A DNA stretch of 64,000 bases from Marinicella gelatinilytica (GCF_026410405.1 NZ_JAPMLN010000002.1:162944-226943); one strand, 5' to 3'. Shown: positions 34,680 through 44,499, counted from the stretch's first letter. Notes: generated from the sequence alone by a model not told the origin. Translations and numbers: made by a program.

Positions 34680-34989
34680 CTGATGCCAGCAATTGCTGAT
34701 CGGCATCACTGATGTCAATAATCTGAAACCCGGCAAAGGTCAGGCCGCTGTCTTGGTGGTCTGACCAAATACATTCGGCACCTAACGCAATGGTTTTCGT
34801 CGCTAATTCTTTGAGGGAAATGGATAATTGTAGAATAATTCCCGGCTTTATGGTTTCACGACTAGATAATAAAAAACCATTTTCCGAGATATCCACCACT
34901 CTGCCAATGGTATGGTCAGTCATGACATTAAGCACCTGAGAACCGGTGGCGGGATGGACACGCATATGGGCTCTTTTTTCTACCATCAT
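34654..34989 (-). CDS. PilZ-domain protein
   Basis: 111 residues. The c-di-GMP motifs are 'EKRAHMRVHP' near the start (R-x3-R) and 'VVDISENGFLLSS' (D-x-S-x2-G, about 38-50); both are intact, so c-di-GMP binding is likely. It lies 11 nt after the DUF1631 gene on the same strand and overlaps the convergent tolC end by 26 nt. Confidence 0.87.
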   Translation of the reverse strand: MMVEKRAHMRVHPATGSQVLNVMTDHTIGRVVDISENGFLLSSRETIKPGIILQLSISLKELATKTIALGAECIWSDHQDSGLTFAGFQIIDISDADQQLLASVIDALTID

Positions 34990-35000
34990 TTACCTCGAAA

Positions 35001-37232
35001 TTAAGCGGCCATCTTTTTTAGCCGGTTCATAATACGACCCAAGGCTTTTTTAATGTAACCACCTGAGTCTAACTCAACTTGTATAATATTATTACGGCTC
35101 ATATCAATGGCCATACGTGCCAGTCCCATTTTATGTGGGTGACGGCCGGCCAAGTCAACCAATAGCACGCGCTCACTTAAAGTACTAACCCACGATAATT
35201 TACGGCGAACGATGTCACCGCTTTGATTGGCTTTAAAGTCAAACAAGGTGCCATAAGGCACGTGAATAATGTGATCAACCAATTGTTTTTCACGGTCATT
35301 AAGCGACCTTATTTCTTCGATTTTCTTATCAGAATCAGATTCTTGTTTATGTTCTTTCGATGCTTTATCTACAGATTGAACTTTTTTGAGTTTGGGTGGC
35401 TCTGTCTGTTCTTGATCCTGATTGGCCTCCTGCCACATAAAACACGCGTGTAAATTATCCTTGGTGGTCATGCGATCACGTTTGGAAAACCCCAACTCAT
35501 CCATGGTTTCATCCAAGTGCCGCATGGCCGCCAATTTTTGCGGACCTGTTAACTGTTTAAACTTTTTACGGTTACCAATCTGCGACAATACTTTGGCTGT
35601 ATTGATGTTGGCCTGCCATTGCTCAGAATCTTGACCTTCTCTTAGCATGGTCAAGGTTAAGGCATCCATGCTGACTTGTTTCACCACATCACGCACAAAT
35701 TTAACTTCACAATCTTTTAATATGGCATCCAGCTCTTGATTGACCTTTTCCTTGGTCAATTGCATTTTTTCTTTGCCTTGAGCGGCACTGACCCATTTTT
35801 GCTCTGCTTTTATGGCACGATTTTCTGTCACCGATAAAAATTCTGACAATGAATTCAGGGCTTTTACAAATCCCTCACGACTACCATCAAAATCTTTCGC
35901 CGCATGGTCACTGAACTGGTGTACCTGTTTGATGACATCGGTACCGTACCAGCGCTGTGAGGTTTGCAATAATAACTCCATAAACTGACGCGCCGGATGG
36001 TCTTGGTCTGAAAAGAAAGTATCATCTTTAACCGCAGTTTTAATGAGCGGCACATTAATGGCATTTAAAGATGAGCGAATATCCTTATCAATGCGATTAT
36101 CTTCATGGATTTCATCATATATCATACCCATCAAATCGATGGTTTTGTGCTGTCGCTCAGAAAGCTCGGGATAATAATTCCCGGTGTTATTGCGCACTCG
36201 ATCGGTTAATAAGGATTTCAGATCAGACAAGTTTCTGGAGTTAGCCAGAATACCTGCATCTTGTTCTATTTGTGACAAAGCCTGATCAAAATCATTGCCT
36301 GAAACCTCATGCTGACGACCACCTACTTGCCCATCGTTTGGCGGTGACGCCTGGCTCAATCTGTTTGAACGCGGCACATCGGTCTCATAATTAGATTGGT
36401 AGCTTTGACCTTGTGATTGTTGTTTAGATAATAATTTAAAAATGGAGTTAATCAGTTGTTGCTCATCACCTGAAGACGCCATACCTTTATTAGTTTGATC
36501 TTGCTTGGGTGTTGTTGGCGTTTCAACAGGCTCATCGTCCGGTTTATCCTGTTCGCTTTGTGTGGCTTTTTCCGGTTTTTTTTCTATTTCAGACTGACGT
36601 GACTGAGGGGCTTTATATTCTGGTTGTAAGTTAGGTAAAATCCCACTGGCAATCAAGCGTTCATTTAACTGATGATAAAGTTCACTGATGGAACGGTGTA
36701 GCGATTTTTGTAATGCTTCAATCAACTTGGTTTTTACCGACTCGCTCCAATTCATTGATTTCAGCGCATGGCTCATTAACCAAACAATGGCGGCCGGTGA
36801 AAAGGGCATATTGGTTTTATCAATGCGCTCATCACCGAACAGCACATTCATGCGCTTTTCTAACAGATAAAGTTCAGTGTGTCCGGCGATTTCAAGGGTT
36901 GAGTCCAACTGCGTCAAAGACAAACTAATGGACAACTCCTCATCTTCAACCAAAGCCAAAGACATTTTCTTGTCAGACTTGTTAACCTCACTGGAAATAA
37001 AGTCCGGCATACGTTTAGTTTGTTCACGCACCTCTTGCCGCAGGCGTTTTTCTTGTTCTTTTAACTCACGGTATTGATTGAAGAATACTTGTTCTTTTTG
37101 ATTGCTATCCGCATTCTGCGCCAGATGGAACAGCTTACCCAAAGTCAGCTTAACAGCTTCTGCTAAGCCATTTTGCAAGCCTTTATCAAAAATGACGATT
37201 AGTTCCTGAAGTAATTGATCTCGATTCATCAT
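35001..37232 (-). CDS. DUF1631 family protein
   Basis: 743 residues from the ATG at 37232; an in-frame ATG 24 nt upstream and one directly following are alternatives. Mostly helical and charged, with a Gln/Ser/Asp-rich disordered stretch at about 215-330. The C-terminal part has 'VPYGTLFDFKANQSGDIVRRKLSWVS' (two joined pieces), which resembles a PilZ-like beta barrel found at the end of DUF1631 proteins. The family is widespread in gammaproteobacteria, sometimes mislabelled thymidine phosphorylase, and has no proven reaction. Co-transcription with a PilZ gene suggests a c-di-GMP-linked role. Confidence 0.8.
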   Translation of the reverse strand: MMNRDQLLQELIVIFDKGLQNGLAEAVKLTLGKLFHLAQNADSNQKEQVFFNQYRELKEQEKRLRQEVREQTKRMPDFISSEVNKSDKKMSLALVEDEELSISLSLTQLDSTLEIAGHTELYLLEKRMNVLFGDERIDKTNMPFSPAAIVWLMSHALKSMNWSESVKTKLIEALQKSLHRSISELYHQLNERLIASGILPNLQPEYKAPQSRQSEIEKKPEKATQSEQDKPDDEPVETPTTPKQDQTNKGMASSGDEQQLINSIFKLLSKQQSQGQSYQSNYETDVPRSNRLSQASPPNDGQVGGRQHEVSGNDFDQALSQIEQDAGILANSRNLSDLKSLLTDRVRNNTGNYYPELSERQHKTIDLMGMIYDEIHEDNRIDKDIRSSLNAINVPLIKTAVKDDTFFSDQDHPARQFMELLLQTSQRWYGTDVIKQVHQFSDHAAKDFDGSREGFVKALNSLSEFLSVTENRAIKAEQKWVSAAQGKEKMQLTKEKVNQELDAILKDCEVKFVRDVVKQVSMDALTLTMLREGQDSEQWQANINTAKVLSQIGNRKKFKQLTGPQKLAAMRHLDETMDELGFSKRDRMTTKDNLHACFMWQEANQDQEQTEPPKLKKVQSVDKASKEHKQESDSDKKIEEIRSLNDREKQLVDHIIHVPYGTLFDFKANQSGDIVRRKLSWVSTLSERVLLVDLAGRHPHKMGLARMAIDMSRNNIIQVELDSGGYIKKALGRIMNRLKKMAA

Positions 37233-37355
37233 ATCCCGATTTCCACCATCACACACACATAGACAATTTATTAGTCAATAACAAAACAAAATACTAAAAG
37301 GCGCCTGTGAATGCAAGTTTTTTTATGTATGCCTAAAAAATAGAATACCATAAAA

Positions 37356-37388
37356 AAACCGCTGTTTTGATTACAAAACAGCGGTTTA
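37356..37388. terminator. Bidirectional terminator after the GAPDH gene
   Basis: A 14-bp perfect stem (AAACCGCTGTTTTG / CAAAACAGCGGTTT) with a 4-nt loop, flanked by an A-run on the plus strand that becomes a T-run for the minus-strand GAPDH gene ending at 37409. Confidence 0.9.
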
Positions 37389-37408
37389 TAGGGCCTTAAG
37401 CCACTGGC

Positions 37409-38881
37409 TTATTTACTGGGATAGGTGGGCCATTTAACGCCTGAGAATTTCTCTAAGCAGCGTACCACCTGGCAGCTGTAACCAAATTCATTGTCATACC
37501 AACAATACAATATCACATTATTACCTTCGACAATGGTGGCCACCGAATCAATCACACAAGCCTGTCGTGAACCCACAAAATCGGTGGATACCGCTTCCGT
37601 AGAAATGGTGTATCCGATTTGTTGCTGTAACTTGGAGTGCAATGATTTATAACGTAAAAACTCATTCAACTCTTCTAAGGTGACATCTTCGTTAAGTTGC
37701 ACATTTAACATCGCCATCGACACGTTTGGCGTCGGTACCCGAATGGCATTACCGGTGAGTTTACCCGTTAGTTCCGGCAACACCCGTGACACCGCTTTAG
37801 CGGCACCGGTTGAGGTCAGCACCATATTCAAGGCTGCGCTACGACCACGGCGGTCTTTTTTGTGATAGTTATCAATTAAATTCTGATCGTTGGTATAGGC
37901 ATGCACGGTTTCAATGTGGCCATGTTGGATGCCATATTTATCATTCAAGCATTTCAGTACCGGTACAATGGCGTTGGTGGTACACGAAGCGGCGCAAATA
38001 ATTTCCTTATCCGGGGTGATCTGATCATGGTTAATGCCATAGACAATGTTCGGGATATCGCCTTGAGCAGGTGCCGTTAATAACACCTTGGCCGCACCCG
38101 GACGCAAATGTCCGCGTAAGCCTTCTTCATCTTTCCAAACACCGGTATTATCAACAATGATGGCATCATTGATACCATATTCAGTGTAATCGATATCCGC
38201 CGGTGAATTGGCATAGATAATCTGTACCTCGTTACCATTAATGACCAGCTTGTTCTGATCATGCAAAACCCGAATGGTGCCGTGGAATTTACCGTGAACC
38301 GAATCCTTTCGCAATAATGCAGCACGTTTTTCCAAGTCATTTTTTTGACCGGTATTACGTACCACGATGGCGCGAAGCACCAGAACATTACCACCACCGG
38401 TTTTATCAATCAGTAAACGCGCCACCAATCGACCAATCCGGCCAAAACCATACAACACCACATCCTGGGGTTTTTCCAAAGGTTTTTTATCAGAACCAAT
38501 CAAATGTGCCAGCTCTTTCTTGACATAGGCATCGACATCCGATTGCTCAATGTCATCGTAACTGTTGGTTTTAAAATAACGATACACCATCTTGCCAACA
38601 TCAATGTGCGCAGGCCCTAAGGGTAATTGAGCAATGGCTTTAATAAACGGATACGTTTCGTATTCACTGAGCTCGTTGCCTTCTACCTGGCGAACAAAAC
38701 GATGGGCTTTCATAAGATCAGTCACTGACTGATTAATCATGCTTTTACCGTACATATACAAAGATACATTACGGCGCCGGTACAAGCGGCCAATCAGCGG
38801 AATCATGCCCTCTGCCAGAGCTTCTCTTTCTTTCCAGTCAGCAAAAAATTCGGTGGGTAACGGTCTGTTGTCTTCACTCAT
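37409..38881 (-). CDS. Glyceraldehyde-3-phosphate dehydrogenase, N-terminally extended form
   Basis: 490 residues, about 150 more than classical GAPDH. Residues 1-130 are an extension ('RPLPTEFFADWKEREALAE') seen in one GAPDH branch of marine gammaproteobacteria and Bacteroidetes. The NAD fold follows with 'YGFGRIGRLVARLL' (about 144-157), catalytic Cys in 'CAASCTTNAIVPVLK' (about 300), and 'VPTPNVSMAMLNVQL'. The role of the extension is unknown. Gene is monocistronic, with a strong terminator. Confidence 0.9.
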   Translation of the reverse strand: MSEDNRPLPTEFFADWKEREALAEGMIPLIGRLYRRRNVSLYMYGKSMINQSVTDLMKAHRFVRQVEGNELSEYETYPFIKAIAQLPLGPAHIDVGKMVYRYFKTNSYDDIEQSDVDAYVKKELAHLIGSDKKPLEKPQDVVLYGFGRIGRLVARLLIDKTGGGNVLVLRAIVVRNTGQKNDLEKRAALLRKDSVHGKFHGTIRVLHDQNKLVINGNEVQIIYANSPADIDYTEYGINDAIIVDNTGVWKDEEGLRGHLRPGAAKVLLTAPAQGDIPNIVYGINHDQITPDKEIICAASCTTNAIVPVLKCLNDKYGIQHGHIETVHAYTNDQNLIDNYHKKDRRGRSAALNMVLTSTGAAKAVSRVLPELTGKLTGNAIRVPTPNVSMAMLNVQLNEDVTLEELNEFLRYKSLHSKLQQQIGYTISTEAVSTDFVGSRQACVIDSVATIVEGNNVILYCWYDNEFGYSCQVVRCLEKFSGVKWPTYPSK

Positions 38882-39233
38882 AGCGATTTATCTCTATTTG
38901 AAGGGTTAATAGATAAGAACGATTTTAATGGCTGCGCATTTTACCACCAAATCCCTATCTCAGCCACCAAAGAGGTATTTTATGAGCCTACCAATAGATC
39001 AGTTTTATCTAAAATGATAAAACATACCTCTTAACCACCACTTTTGAGGTAGGCGGAGGAGAGGTATTCAAACAATATAATATCTCAAAGGCAAAGTGAT
39101 TTTTTTAAAACTATCCCTCATTTTACTTTAATTCAGGATAGTTATGACATCTTGATTGATATTGTTGTTTGATTGTTTAAAAGGGGATCTTGAAGGTCCC
39201 ACCACTGACATAGATAATTATTTTCAAAATGGT
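38882..39233. other. Structured AT-rich spacer
   Basis: About 350 nt without a gene. It contains the perfect hairpin GTTTTATC/GATAAAAC (39002-39023) inside a larger imperfect inverted repeat (38971-38985 with 39017-39031), and a 9-nt direct repeat AGAGGTATT at 38971 and 39060. The rest (39080-39233) is AT-rich with no visible signal. Confidence 0.5.
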
Positions 39234-39829
39234 TTAGTCTACCCTTTCTTTGAGCTCATAAATTCCAAAAATATAAAATGGCGCATGTTCAGTTACTCTT
39301 TGATTACTCAATTTTCTGATTGAATCGGCTGCATCTAAATCACTGACAAGACCATATTCATTAATAAAGGGAATATATTGCTCAAACAACTTTCTATCGT
39401 TACCCCCATAGCCACAATTACTCACACCACTAATCAGCATAAAATCTGCAATATCATAACCAAGAAAATTAAGCTGAATAGAATCCGTATTCAGACATTG
39501 ATTCCAATTTGGCCAATAGATTTCAGAATTATCCAAATGGTTAAAGAAACGACGATAATCTGTCACAGGCATAGAAACAGCTATAGTCGAATGACTATCA
39601 CCTAATCGGAAATCGGGATGACAACCAATATCGTATGTTTGAAATTCACTGTGTTTTTTTCAAAGTCATCCCAAACAGCTGTGTCTACAGAAAGCGCTAC
39701 TTTAATTTCATTTTTCAGTAAAAAACGTCTTTTTCTGTCACTGCTCCACTGGTCTAAGTTGTCTTTTTTAGTCTTGTACATAAAACAAGATAAACATTCA
39801 CTATTGTGGTTAAAAAATGACATTTTCAT
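39234..39829 (-). pseudogene. Frameshifted gene of unknown family
   Basis: Two overlapping frames make one coherent protein. The first part (from 39829, 'MSFFNHNSECLSCFMYK') runs in frame to 'VWDDFEK' at a run of seven A on the coding strand (39660-39654). One extra A there continues into 'HSEFQTYDIGCHPDFRLGD' and on without a stop to 'YELKERVD' at 39234, about 198 residues in all. As written, the first frame stops at 39602. The second frame has an internal ATG at 39572 but no ribosome site. It is therefore a frameshift mutation, a sequencing error in a homopolymer, or slippage. Four of its cysteines are in the first 20 and middle residues. No family recognised. Confidence 0.6.
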
Positions 39830-39891
39830 CTTCCTATTATAAAAACATTTGCTTCCCAGATTAAAACCCAGTAGAATGCGCGGCTGACTGA

Positions 39892-39968
39892 GGAGTGGTA
39901 GTTCAGTTGGTTAGAATACCGGCCTGTCACGCCGGTGGTCGCGGGTTCGAGTCCCGTCCACTCCGCCA
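39892..39968 (+). tRNA. tRNA-Asp (anticodon GTC)
   Basis: 77 nt with encoded CCA. Acceptor stem GGAGTGG/CCACTCC, T-arm GCGGG-TTCGAGT-CCCGT, anticodon stem CCGGC/GCCGG with loop CTGTCAC, anticodon GTC at 39926-39928. Discriminator base G. No integrase or direct repeat of the tRNA end is visible nearby. Confidence 0.97.
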
Positions 39969-39982
39969 GTTCTTAAGATGCC

Positions 39983-40537
39983 TTAAAACGACGATCCCGG
40001 TTGTTTTAAAAACGCTTTTTCTTCTTCAGTTGATACCCTTCCCAAAACCTGATTACGGTGCGGATAACGTCCGAATCGAATAATGATGTCGCGATGCTGT
40101 TTGGCATAATCTAAACTACTGGCATCACCCAGCGCTTCAAATAATTTCACAGATTGGTCTTGTATGGCTTTGGATTCGCTGTGCATAAACGGCATAATCA
40201 AAAACTTGGCTTGATTTTGAGGTAATTTCAGATAATCGCAATGGCGCAACGCTTCTTGCGACAGGATAAGTGCCATGCCATCTTGAGCAAATGCCTCGCC
40301 TTGGTTTCTTAACAAATTTCTGGAAAATTGATCCAAAACAATAATTTCAGCTAATCGACCCTCAATTGAGCTGCGCCATGCACTTAGTTCGCCGGCGGCA
40401 GCCTGTTGCCAGATTGAAAAAAACTGTGTTCTGATGGCATCATCAAAAGCCTTGTCTTTTTTAAACCACATCGCCGGTTCAACCCCATACCAAAAGTTTA
40501 AAACCTGTTGCGCCTCTTGTTGATTTGTTTTATCCAT
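39983..40537 (-). CDS. DUF924 family protein
   Basis: 184 residues from the ATG at 40537, which has GAGGTGG upstream; an ATG 48 nt earlier lacks this. The DUF924 pattern is clear: 'VLNFWYGVEPAMWFKKD' at the start, 'IVLDQFSRNLLRNQGEAFAQD' in two adjoining pieces (about 75-95), 'MPFMHSES', and 'HRDIIIRFGRYPHRNQVLGR'. The fold is TPR-like and helical; biochemical role not established. Confidence 0.85.
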   Translation of the reverse strand: MDKTNQQEAQQVLNFWYGVEPAMWFKKDKAFDDAIRTQFFSIWQQAAAGELSAWRSSIEGRLAEIIVLDQFSRNLLRNQGEAFAQDGMALILSQEALRHCDYLKLPQNQAKFLIMPFMHSESKAIQDQSVKLFEALGDASSLDYAKQHRDIIIRFGRYPHRNQVLGRVSTEEEKAFLKQPGSSF

Positions 40538-40787
40538 ATCCACCTCTGTCAAGTTGTTAAATGATTCCTTCATAAAACTGAGCACAATAAGCTTGTATAC
40601 TTTAAATTCCCATCATCACATCTTAAGTTCAATAGGATGACTCTCTTATTAAAGTTTTTCCTAGAAACAACTTGGAAATTCAGTTTTGCTAAATTTATTC
40701 TCAGTCTTTGAAGAGGTCTGTTAATTATTATAGTTTATGTGTCGCTGTTTTTTGAGTATCATGTTCCGTTTTATGCCGATTGTGACC

Positions 40788-42680
40788 ATGAGACTATTTT
40801 TAATCCCCTTACTTATCTTGTTAACAGCCTGTCAATCTTTACCCACTGACAAAAAAGCATCTGAATCGCTTTCAGAGAGTGAATTACAACGACCGGATCC
40901 CCACTCACTGGCTAATTTTGAGGATGTCGTCATCACTCATTTAAAATTAGAATTGAAAACTGATTTTGCGGATAAGGCCCTGAAAGGCCACGTGGTTATT
41001 AACTATAAAAAATTAAATCCGGACGTGAAGTACATGGTTTTGGACACCCGAGATTTAAAAATTCGTCGCGTGTCATTGGCCAATGACAGCAAACAACAAT
41101 TATCGTGGCAACTGGGACAAGCTGAAGCCACTTTGGGCAGTGCATTACGAATTAAATTACCTGAAGGTGAAGCGGCCATTCGTATTGATTACCAAACCCA
41201 TCCAAAAGCCAGTGGCTTACAATGGTTAAACCCAACACAAACCGCCACCGCCAAGCACCCGTTTTTATTTTCTCAGTCCCAGGCCATTCATGCGCGAAGT
41301 TGGATTCCGTTACAAGACACACCGGCGGTACGTTTTACCTATCAAGCACAGATTGAAGTGCCAAGCGCTTTGCGGGCGGTTATGAGTGCTAAAAACAACC
41401 CTGAAATAAATCCTGATGGCATTTATCAATTTGATATGCCGCAAGCCATACCCTCTTATTTAATGGCCATTGCTGTGGGTGATTTGCAGTATAAGAAAAT
41501 CAGCGAACATGTGGCCATTTATGCCGAGCAGCCTTTTTTAGAGCCCGCGGCTTATGAATTCGCCAAAACTGAAGACATGATCACCGCTGCAGAAAAACTT
41601 TACGGTGAGTACCGCTGGGGTGATTATGATTTATTGGTGCTGCCACCAAGTTTTCCCTTTGGCGGCATGGAGAATCCGCGTCTGTCTTTTATCACACCGA
41701 CTGTGATTGCCGGAGACCGTTCATTGGATTCATTGATTGCTCATGAACTGGCACATTCCTGGTCAGGAAACTTAGTCACCAATGCCCGCTGGTGTGATTT
41801 ATGGCTTAACGAAGGCTTTACGTCCTATATTGAAGCACGGCTGGTAGAAGCGGTTCACGGTCAGCAACGTATGATTATGGAAGCCGCTTTAAACTTACAA
41901 GGCTTACAAAAAGAAATGGCGGATTTACCTGAAGCGGAACAACGTTTATCCACCTGTGAGGTGAACCTAGACAGCGAGGATGTCTTCAGTGGTGTCGCCT
42001 ATGACAAAGGCCGTTTCTTTTTAGAATGGATGGAAAAACAAGTGGGTCGTGCTGATTTTGATGCTTTTTTAAATCAATATTTTGATCACTTTGCATTTAA
42101 AAGCGTCACATCTAAGCAATTTATCGCCTATTTACAAGAAAACTTGATGGCACAACATGCAGATAAATTGCCACTGGATATTGTTAACACGTGGATTTAT
42201 GGCCCTGGTTTACCGGATGTTTTATATGTACCGGTTACCGATAAGTTCGAAGTCATTAATGACAACATTGCGGCATGGCATAATGGCACACGCAACCTAG
42301 CAGACATTGAAACCGACAAATGGACCACCCAAGAGTGGCTGCATTTTCTGCGCGCCTTACCAACACCGCTTGATAAACAAACCATGCAACAGCTGGATAA
42401 AACCTTTGATTTAAGCAACAGCCAAAACAGTGAAATTGCCCATGACTGGCTGTTGCTCAGTATTCGCTATCACTACGAACCTGCTTACAGTCGCCTGATA
42501 AAATATCTGACCACCATTGGTCGCATGAAACTCATTGTGCCACTGTACAAGGCCATGATGGAAACCGATGAATTACAGCATTTAGCTCAGCGGATATATC
42601 AAAAAGCCCGACCGGGTTATCACCCGTTGGCACAATCAGCAGTGGATCCGATTGTTAACCACCAATCCGATAACCTTTAA
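40788..42680 (+). CDS. M1-family aminopeptidase (leukotriene-A4-hydrolase-like), lipoprotein
   Basis: 630 residues from the ATG at 40788, chosen because the protein then begins with a lipoprotein signal 'LLILLTACQS' (Cys about 16); upstream ATGs add a non-signal extension. M1 signatures: exopeptidase motif 'FGGMENP' (about 286) and zinc site 'HELAHSWSGNLVTN' with distal Glu in 'WLNEGFTSYIE' (about 313-347). The C-terminal helical domain is of the LTA4-hydrolase type. It should trim N-terminal residues of peptides in the periplasm. Confidence 0.9.
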   Translation: MRLFLIPLLILLTACQSLPTDKKASESLSESELQRPDPHSLANFEDVVITHLKLELKTDFADKALKGHVVINYKKLNPDVKYMVLDTRDLKIRRVSLANDSKQQLSWQLGQAEATLGSALRIKLPEGEAAIRIDYQTHPKASGLQWLNPTQTATAKHPFLFSQSQAIHARSWIPLQDTPAVRFTYQAQIEVPSALRAVMSAKNNPEINPDGIYQFDMPQAIPSYLMAIAVGDLQYKKISEHVAIYAEQPFLEPAAYEFAKTEDMITAAEKLYGEYRWGDYDLLVLPPSFPFGGMENPRLSFITPTVIAGDRSLDSLIAHELAHSWSGNLVTNARWCDLWLNEGFTSYIEARLVEAVHGQQRMIMEAALNLQGLQKEMADLPEAEQRLSTCEVNLDSEDVFSGVAYDKGRFFLEWMEKQVGRADFDAFLNQYFDHFAFKSVTSKQFIAYLQENLMAQHADKLPLDIVNTWIYGPGLPDVLYVPVTDKFEVINDNIAAWHNGTRNLADIETDKWTTQEWLHFLRALPTPLDKQTMQQLDKTFDLSNSQNSEIAHDWLLLSIRYHYEPAYSRLIKYLTTIGRMKLIVPLYKAMMETDELQHLAQRIYQKARPGYHPLAQSAVDPIVNHQSDNL

Positions 42681-42712
42681 TCTTTAAACATCTGTGCCGT
42701 ATCCAATGTGGT

Positions 42713-43942
42713 TTATGTAACCAGGTTTCTTTTATTGGGTACGGCATTTTTATAACGAAACACCAGGCCCAGCGATATTATTGCGGTACCAAAAAACCCG
42801 AGCGCAATGGGCCATAAATTGCCGTCTAACTGTTGCGAAATAGCGATACCGATAACGGCTGCTAAAAAGGTAGAAATACTACCAATCACCGAAGCCCCCA
42901 TGCCGGCCACATCACCTAAAGGCATCATAGCAATGGCCATAACATTTCCAAACACCAAACCAACGCACATATTAATCAGCGCAACAGCTGCAACAAACAC
43001 CCACAAAGGCGCTAAACCACTGTATGCAAACATTAGCCCAATATGAATAACATTAATTACAACCAAAGCAATCAAGGCATATAAAGTTACCCGCATGGCA
43101 CCAAACCGCATGACAACCCGTGAATTAATAAACGCCGCTAAACCAAAAAACAGAGCCAGCAACCCAAAAATATAGGGGAATTTTTCTGGCACACCGTACA
43201 AATCAGCAAATATCTGCTCAGCACTGTTTAAGTAAGCCATAAAACCACTAAAAATAACGCCACTCACCACCGCAAAAACAATGGCCAATGGCTCGGTCAC
43301 CACCTGAATGAATGACGCTTTTAACCGAGATAATCGCAACGGTTTTTTATGATGTGGTGCCAAAGACTCGGGCAGCCGCAACCAGGTCCATAAAAATACC
43401 GCCAGACCAAACCCCAAAAAAACGTATAGAATTAAATGCCAATGTCCCAGCCACAGCAATAAACTACCTACGGTCGGAGCAAACACCGGCACCAAAATAA
43501 AAATCAGCATCACCAAAGAAGTGACCTTGGCCATTTCATCGCCTTTAAAAAAATCTCGGGTAATGGCGTTAATCATAATTCGCGCAGCAGCGGCACCCAC
43601 ACCTTGTAGAGCCCGTGCCAATAAAAACACCCAATAATCATCCGCCACCATCAGCCAGAAGGAAGCGGCGATATAAATCACCAACCCAAATAACACCACC
43701 GGCTTTCTGCCCACCGAGTCCGAAATCGGACCATACAAAATCTGTACTGAAGCAAACCCCAACATATAGGCACTGACAATCCATTGTTGTAAATTGGCTT
43801 CTTGTAAACCAAAGGAGTTCAATATCTCAGGCATCGCCGGCAGCTGTAAATCAATGGTCAAAGCACCCAAGGAACTGAGCATGGCTAACAACACAATCAG
43901 TTCAAAGTAATAAATTTGTTGTTGGTTTTTTTTGAGTTTCAT
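42713..43942 (-). CDS. Bcr/CflA-type MFS multidrug efflux transporter
   Basis: 409 residues with 12 transmembrane segments. Drug:H+ antiporter traits: 'TIDLQLPAMPEI' in helix 1, 'LYGPISDSVGRKPVVL' between helices 2 and 3 (motif A, about 69-84), and 'RALQGVGAAAARIMINAI' in helix 4. Exports drugs or sulfonamide-like compounds or amino-acid derivatives in related strains; substrate here unknown. A hairpin lies in its 5' region. Confidence 0.88.
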   Translation of the reverse strand: MKLKKNQQQIYYFELIVLLAMLSSLGALTIDLQLPAMPEILNSFGLQEANLQQWIVSAYMLGFASVQILYGPISDSVGRKPVVLFGLVIYIAASFWLMVADDYWVFLLARALQGVGAAAARIMINAITRDFFKGDEMAKVTSLVMLIFILVPVFAPTVGSLLLWLGHWHLILYVFLGFGLAVFLWTWLRLPESLAPHHKKPLRLSRLKASFIQVVTEPLAIVFAVVSGVIFSGFMAYLNSAEQIFADLYGVPEKFPYIFGLLALFFGLAAFINSRVVMRFGAMRVTLYALIALVVINVIHIGLMFAYSGLAPLWVFVAAVALINMCVGLVFGNVMAIAMMPLGDVAGMGASVIGSISTFLAAVIGIAISQQLDGNLWPIALGFFGTAIISLGLVFRYKNAVPNKRNLVT

Positions 43943-43963
43943 TATTATTATTCAAAAAGCAAA

Positions 43964-43986
43964 AGCCGTACCCGAAGGTAACGGCT
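43964..43986 (-). terminator. Terminator after the 44012-44446 gene
   Basis: On the minus strand AGCCGTTACC, loop TTCG, GGTACGGCT (one bulged T), then TTTTGCTTTTT. It lies between the membrane protein gene upstream and the MFS gene downstream on the same strand. Confidence 0.75.
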
Positions 43987-44011
43987 TAATGAGTGTGTTT
44001 AAATTGCGCGT

Positions 44012-44446
44012 TTAATCGCCGGACAAAATCACGTCATCATAAAAAGGTATGTTGTGTTGGGCACACAGCGACTTAACATGTTCAATGTCAATACCCGCTA
44101 ATTTAACCTGAGTGCCGTTGCTTAATATAAGCACCGGAAACGTATCACCCTTTTCTTGCCAGACTTCAGCTTTGGCAATTTCATGCCAGGTGTAGTTAAC
44201 CAGAGTGCGTTGTGCCTGAGAGTAAACCGTAAAGCCAAAAGGCGTGGCAAACAAACGCGGTTTCTTATTGGGGAAAAACCGCATACGGATGAAGTTGACC
44301 AACAACACCACCGGCACCAACACCACGATTAACAATATAATGGGTATCAGAAGCAACAACAAGGCAATAAACAGCAACCAACCCAAAGGGTTGGGCCCAT
44401 TGGGTACAAATGTTAACACCCGATTTTTAATTTCAATTTTTTTCAC
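44012..44446 (-). CDS. Membrane protein of unknown function
   Basis: 144 residues. One or two transmembrane helices at about 18-55 (very Leu/Ile/Val-rich), followed by a soluble domain of about 85 residues with beta character ('RLFATPFGFTVYSQAQRTLVNY', two adjoining pieces; 'VLILSNGTQVKLAGIDIEHV'). The latter looks PH-like, as in other short bacterial membrane proteins, but this is only an impression. No family recognised. About 50 nt after the aldehyde dehydrogenase gene. Confidence 0.55.
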   Translation of the reverse strand: MKKIEIKNRVLTFVPNGPNPLGWLLFIALLLLLIPIILLIVVLVPVVLLVNFIRMRFFPNKKPRLFATPFGFTVYSQAQRTLVNYTWHEIAKAEVWQEKGDTFPVLILSNGTQVKLAGIDIEHVKSLCAQHNIPFYDDVILSGD

Positions 44447-44499
44447 ACATTATCCATTAATCAATTATTTTGTTGTCACCTACACTCAGGTAAGCAAAT

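Noticed and set aside
39892..39968. Integration site of a mobile element at tRNA-Asp
   Set aside because: No duplicated tRNA 3' end, integrase or compositional break was found on either side.
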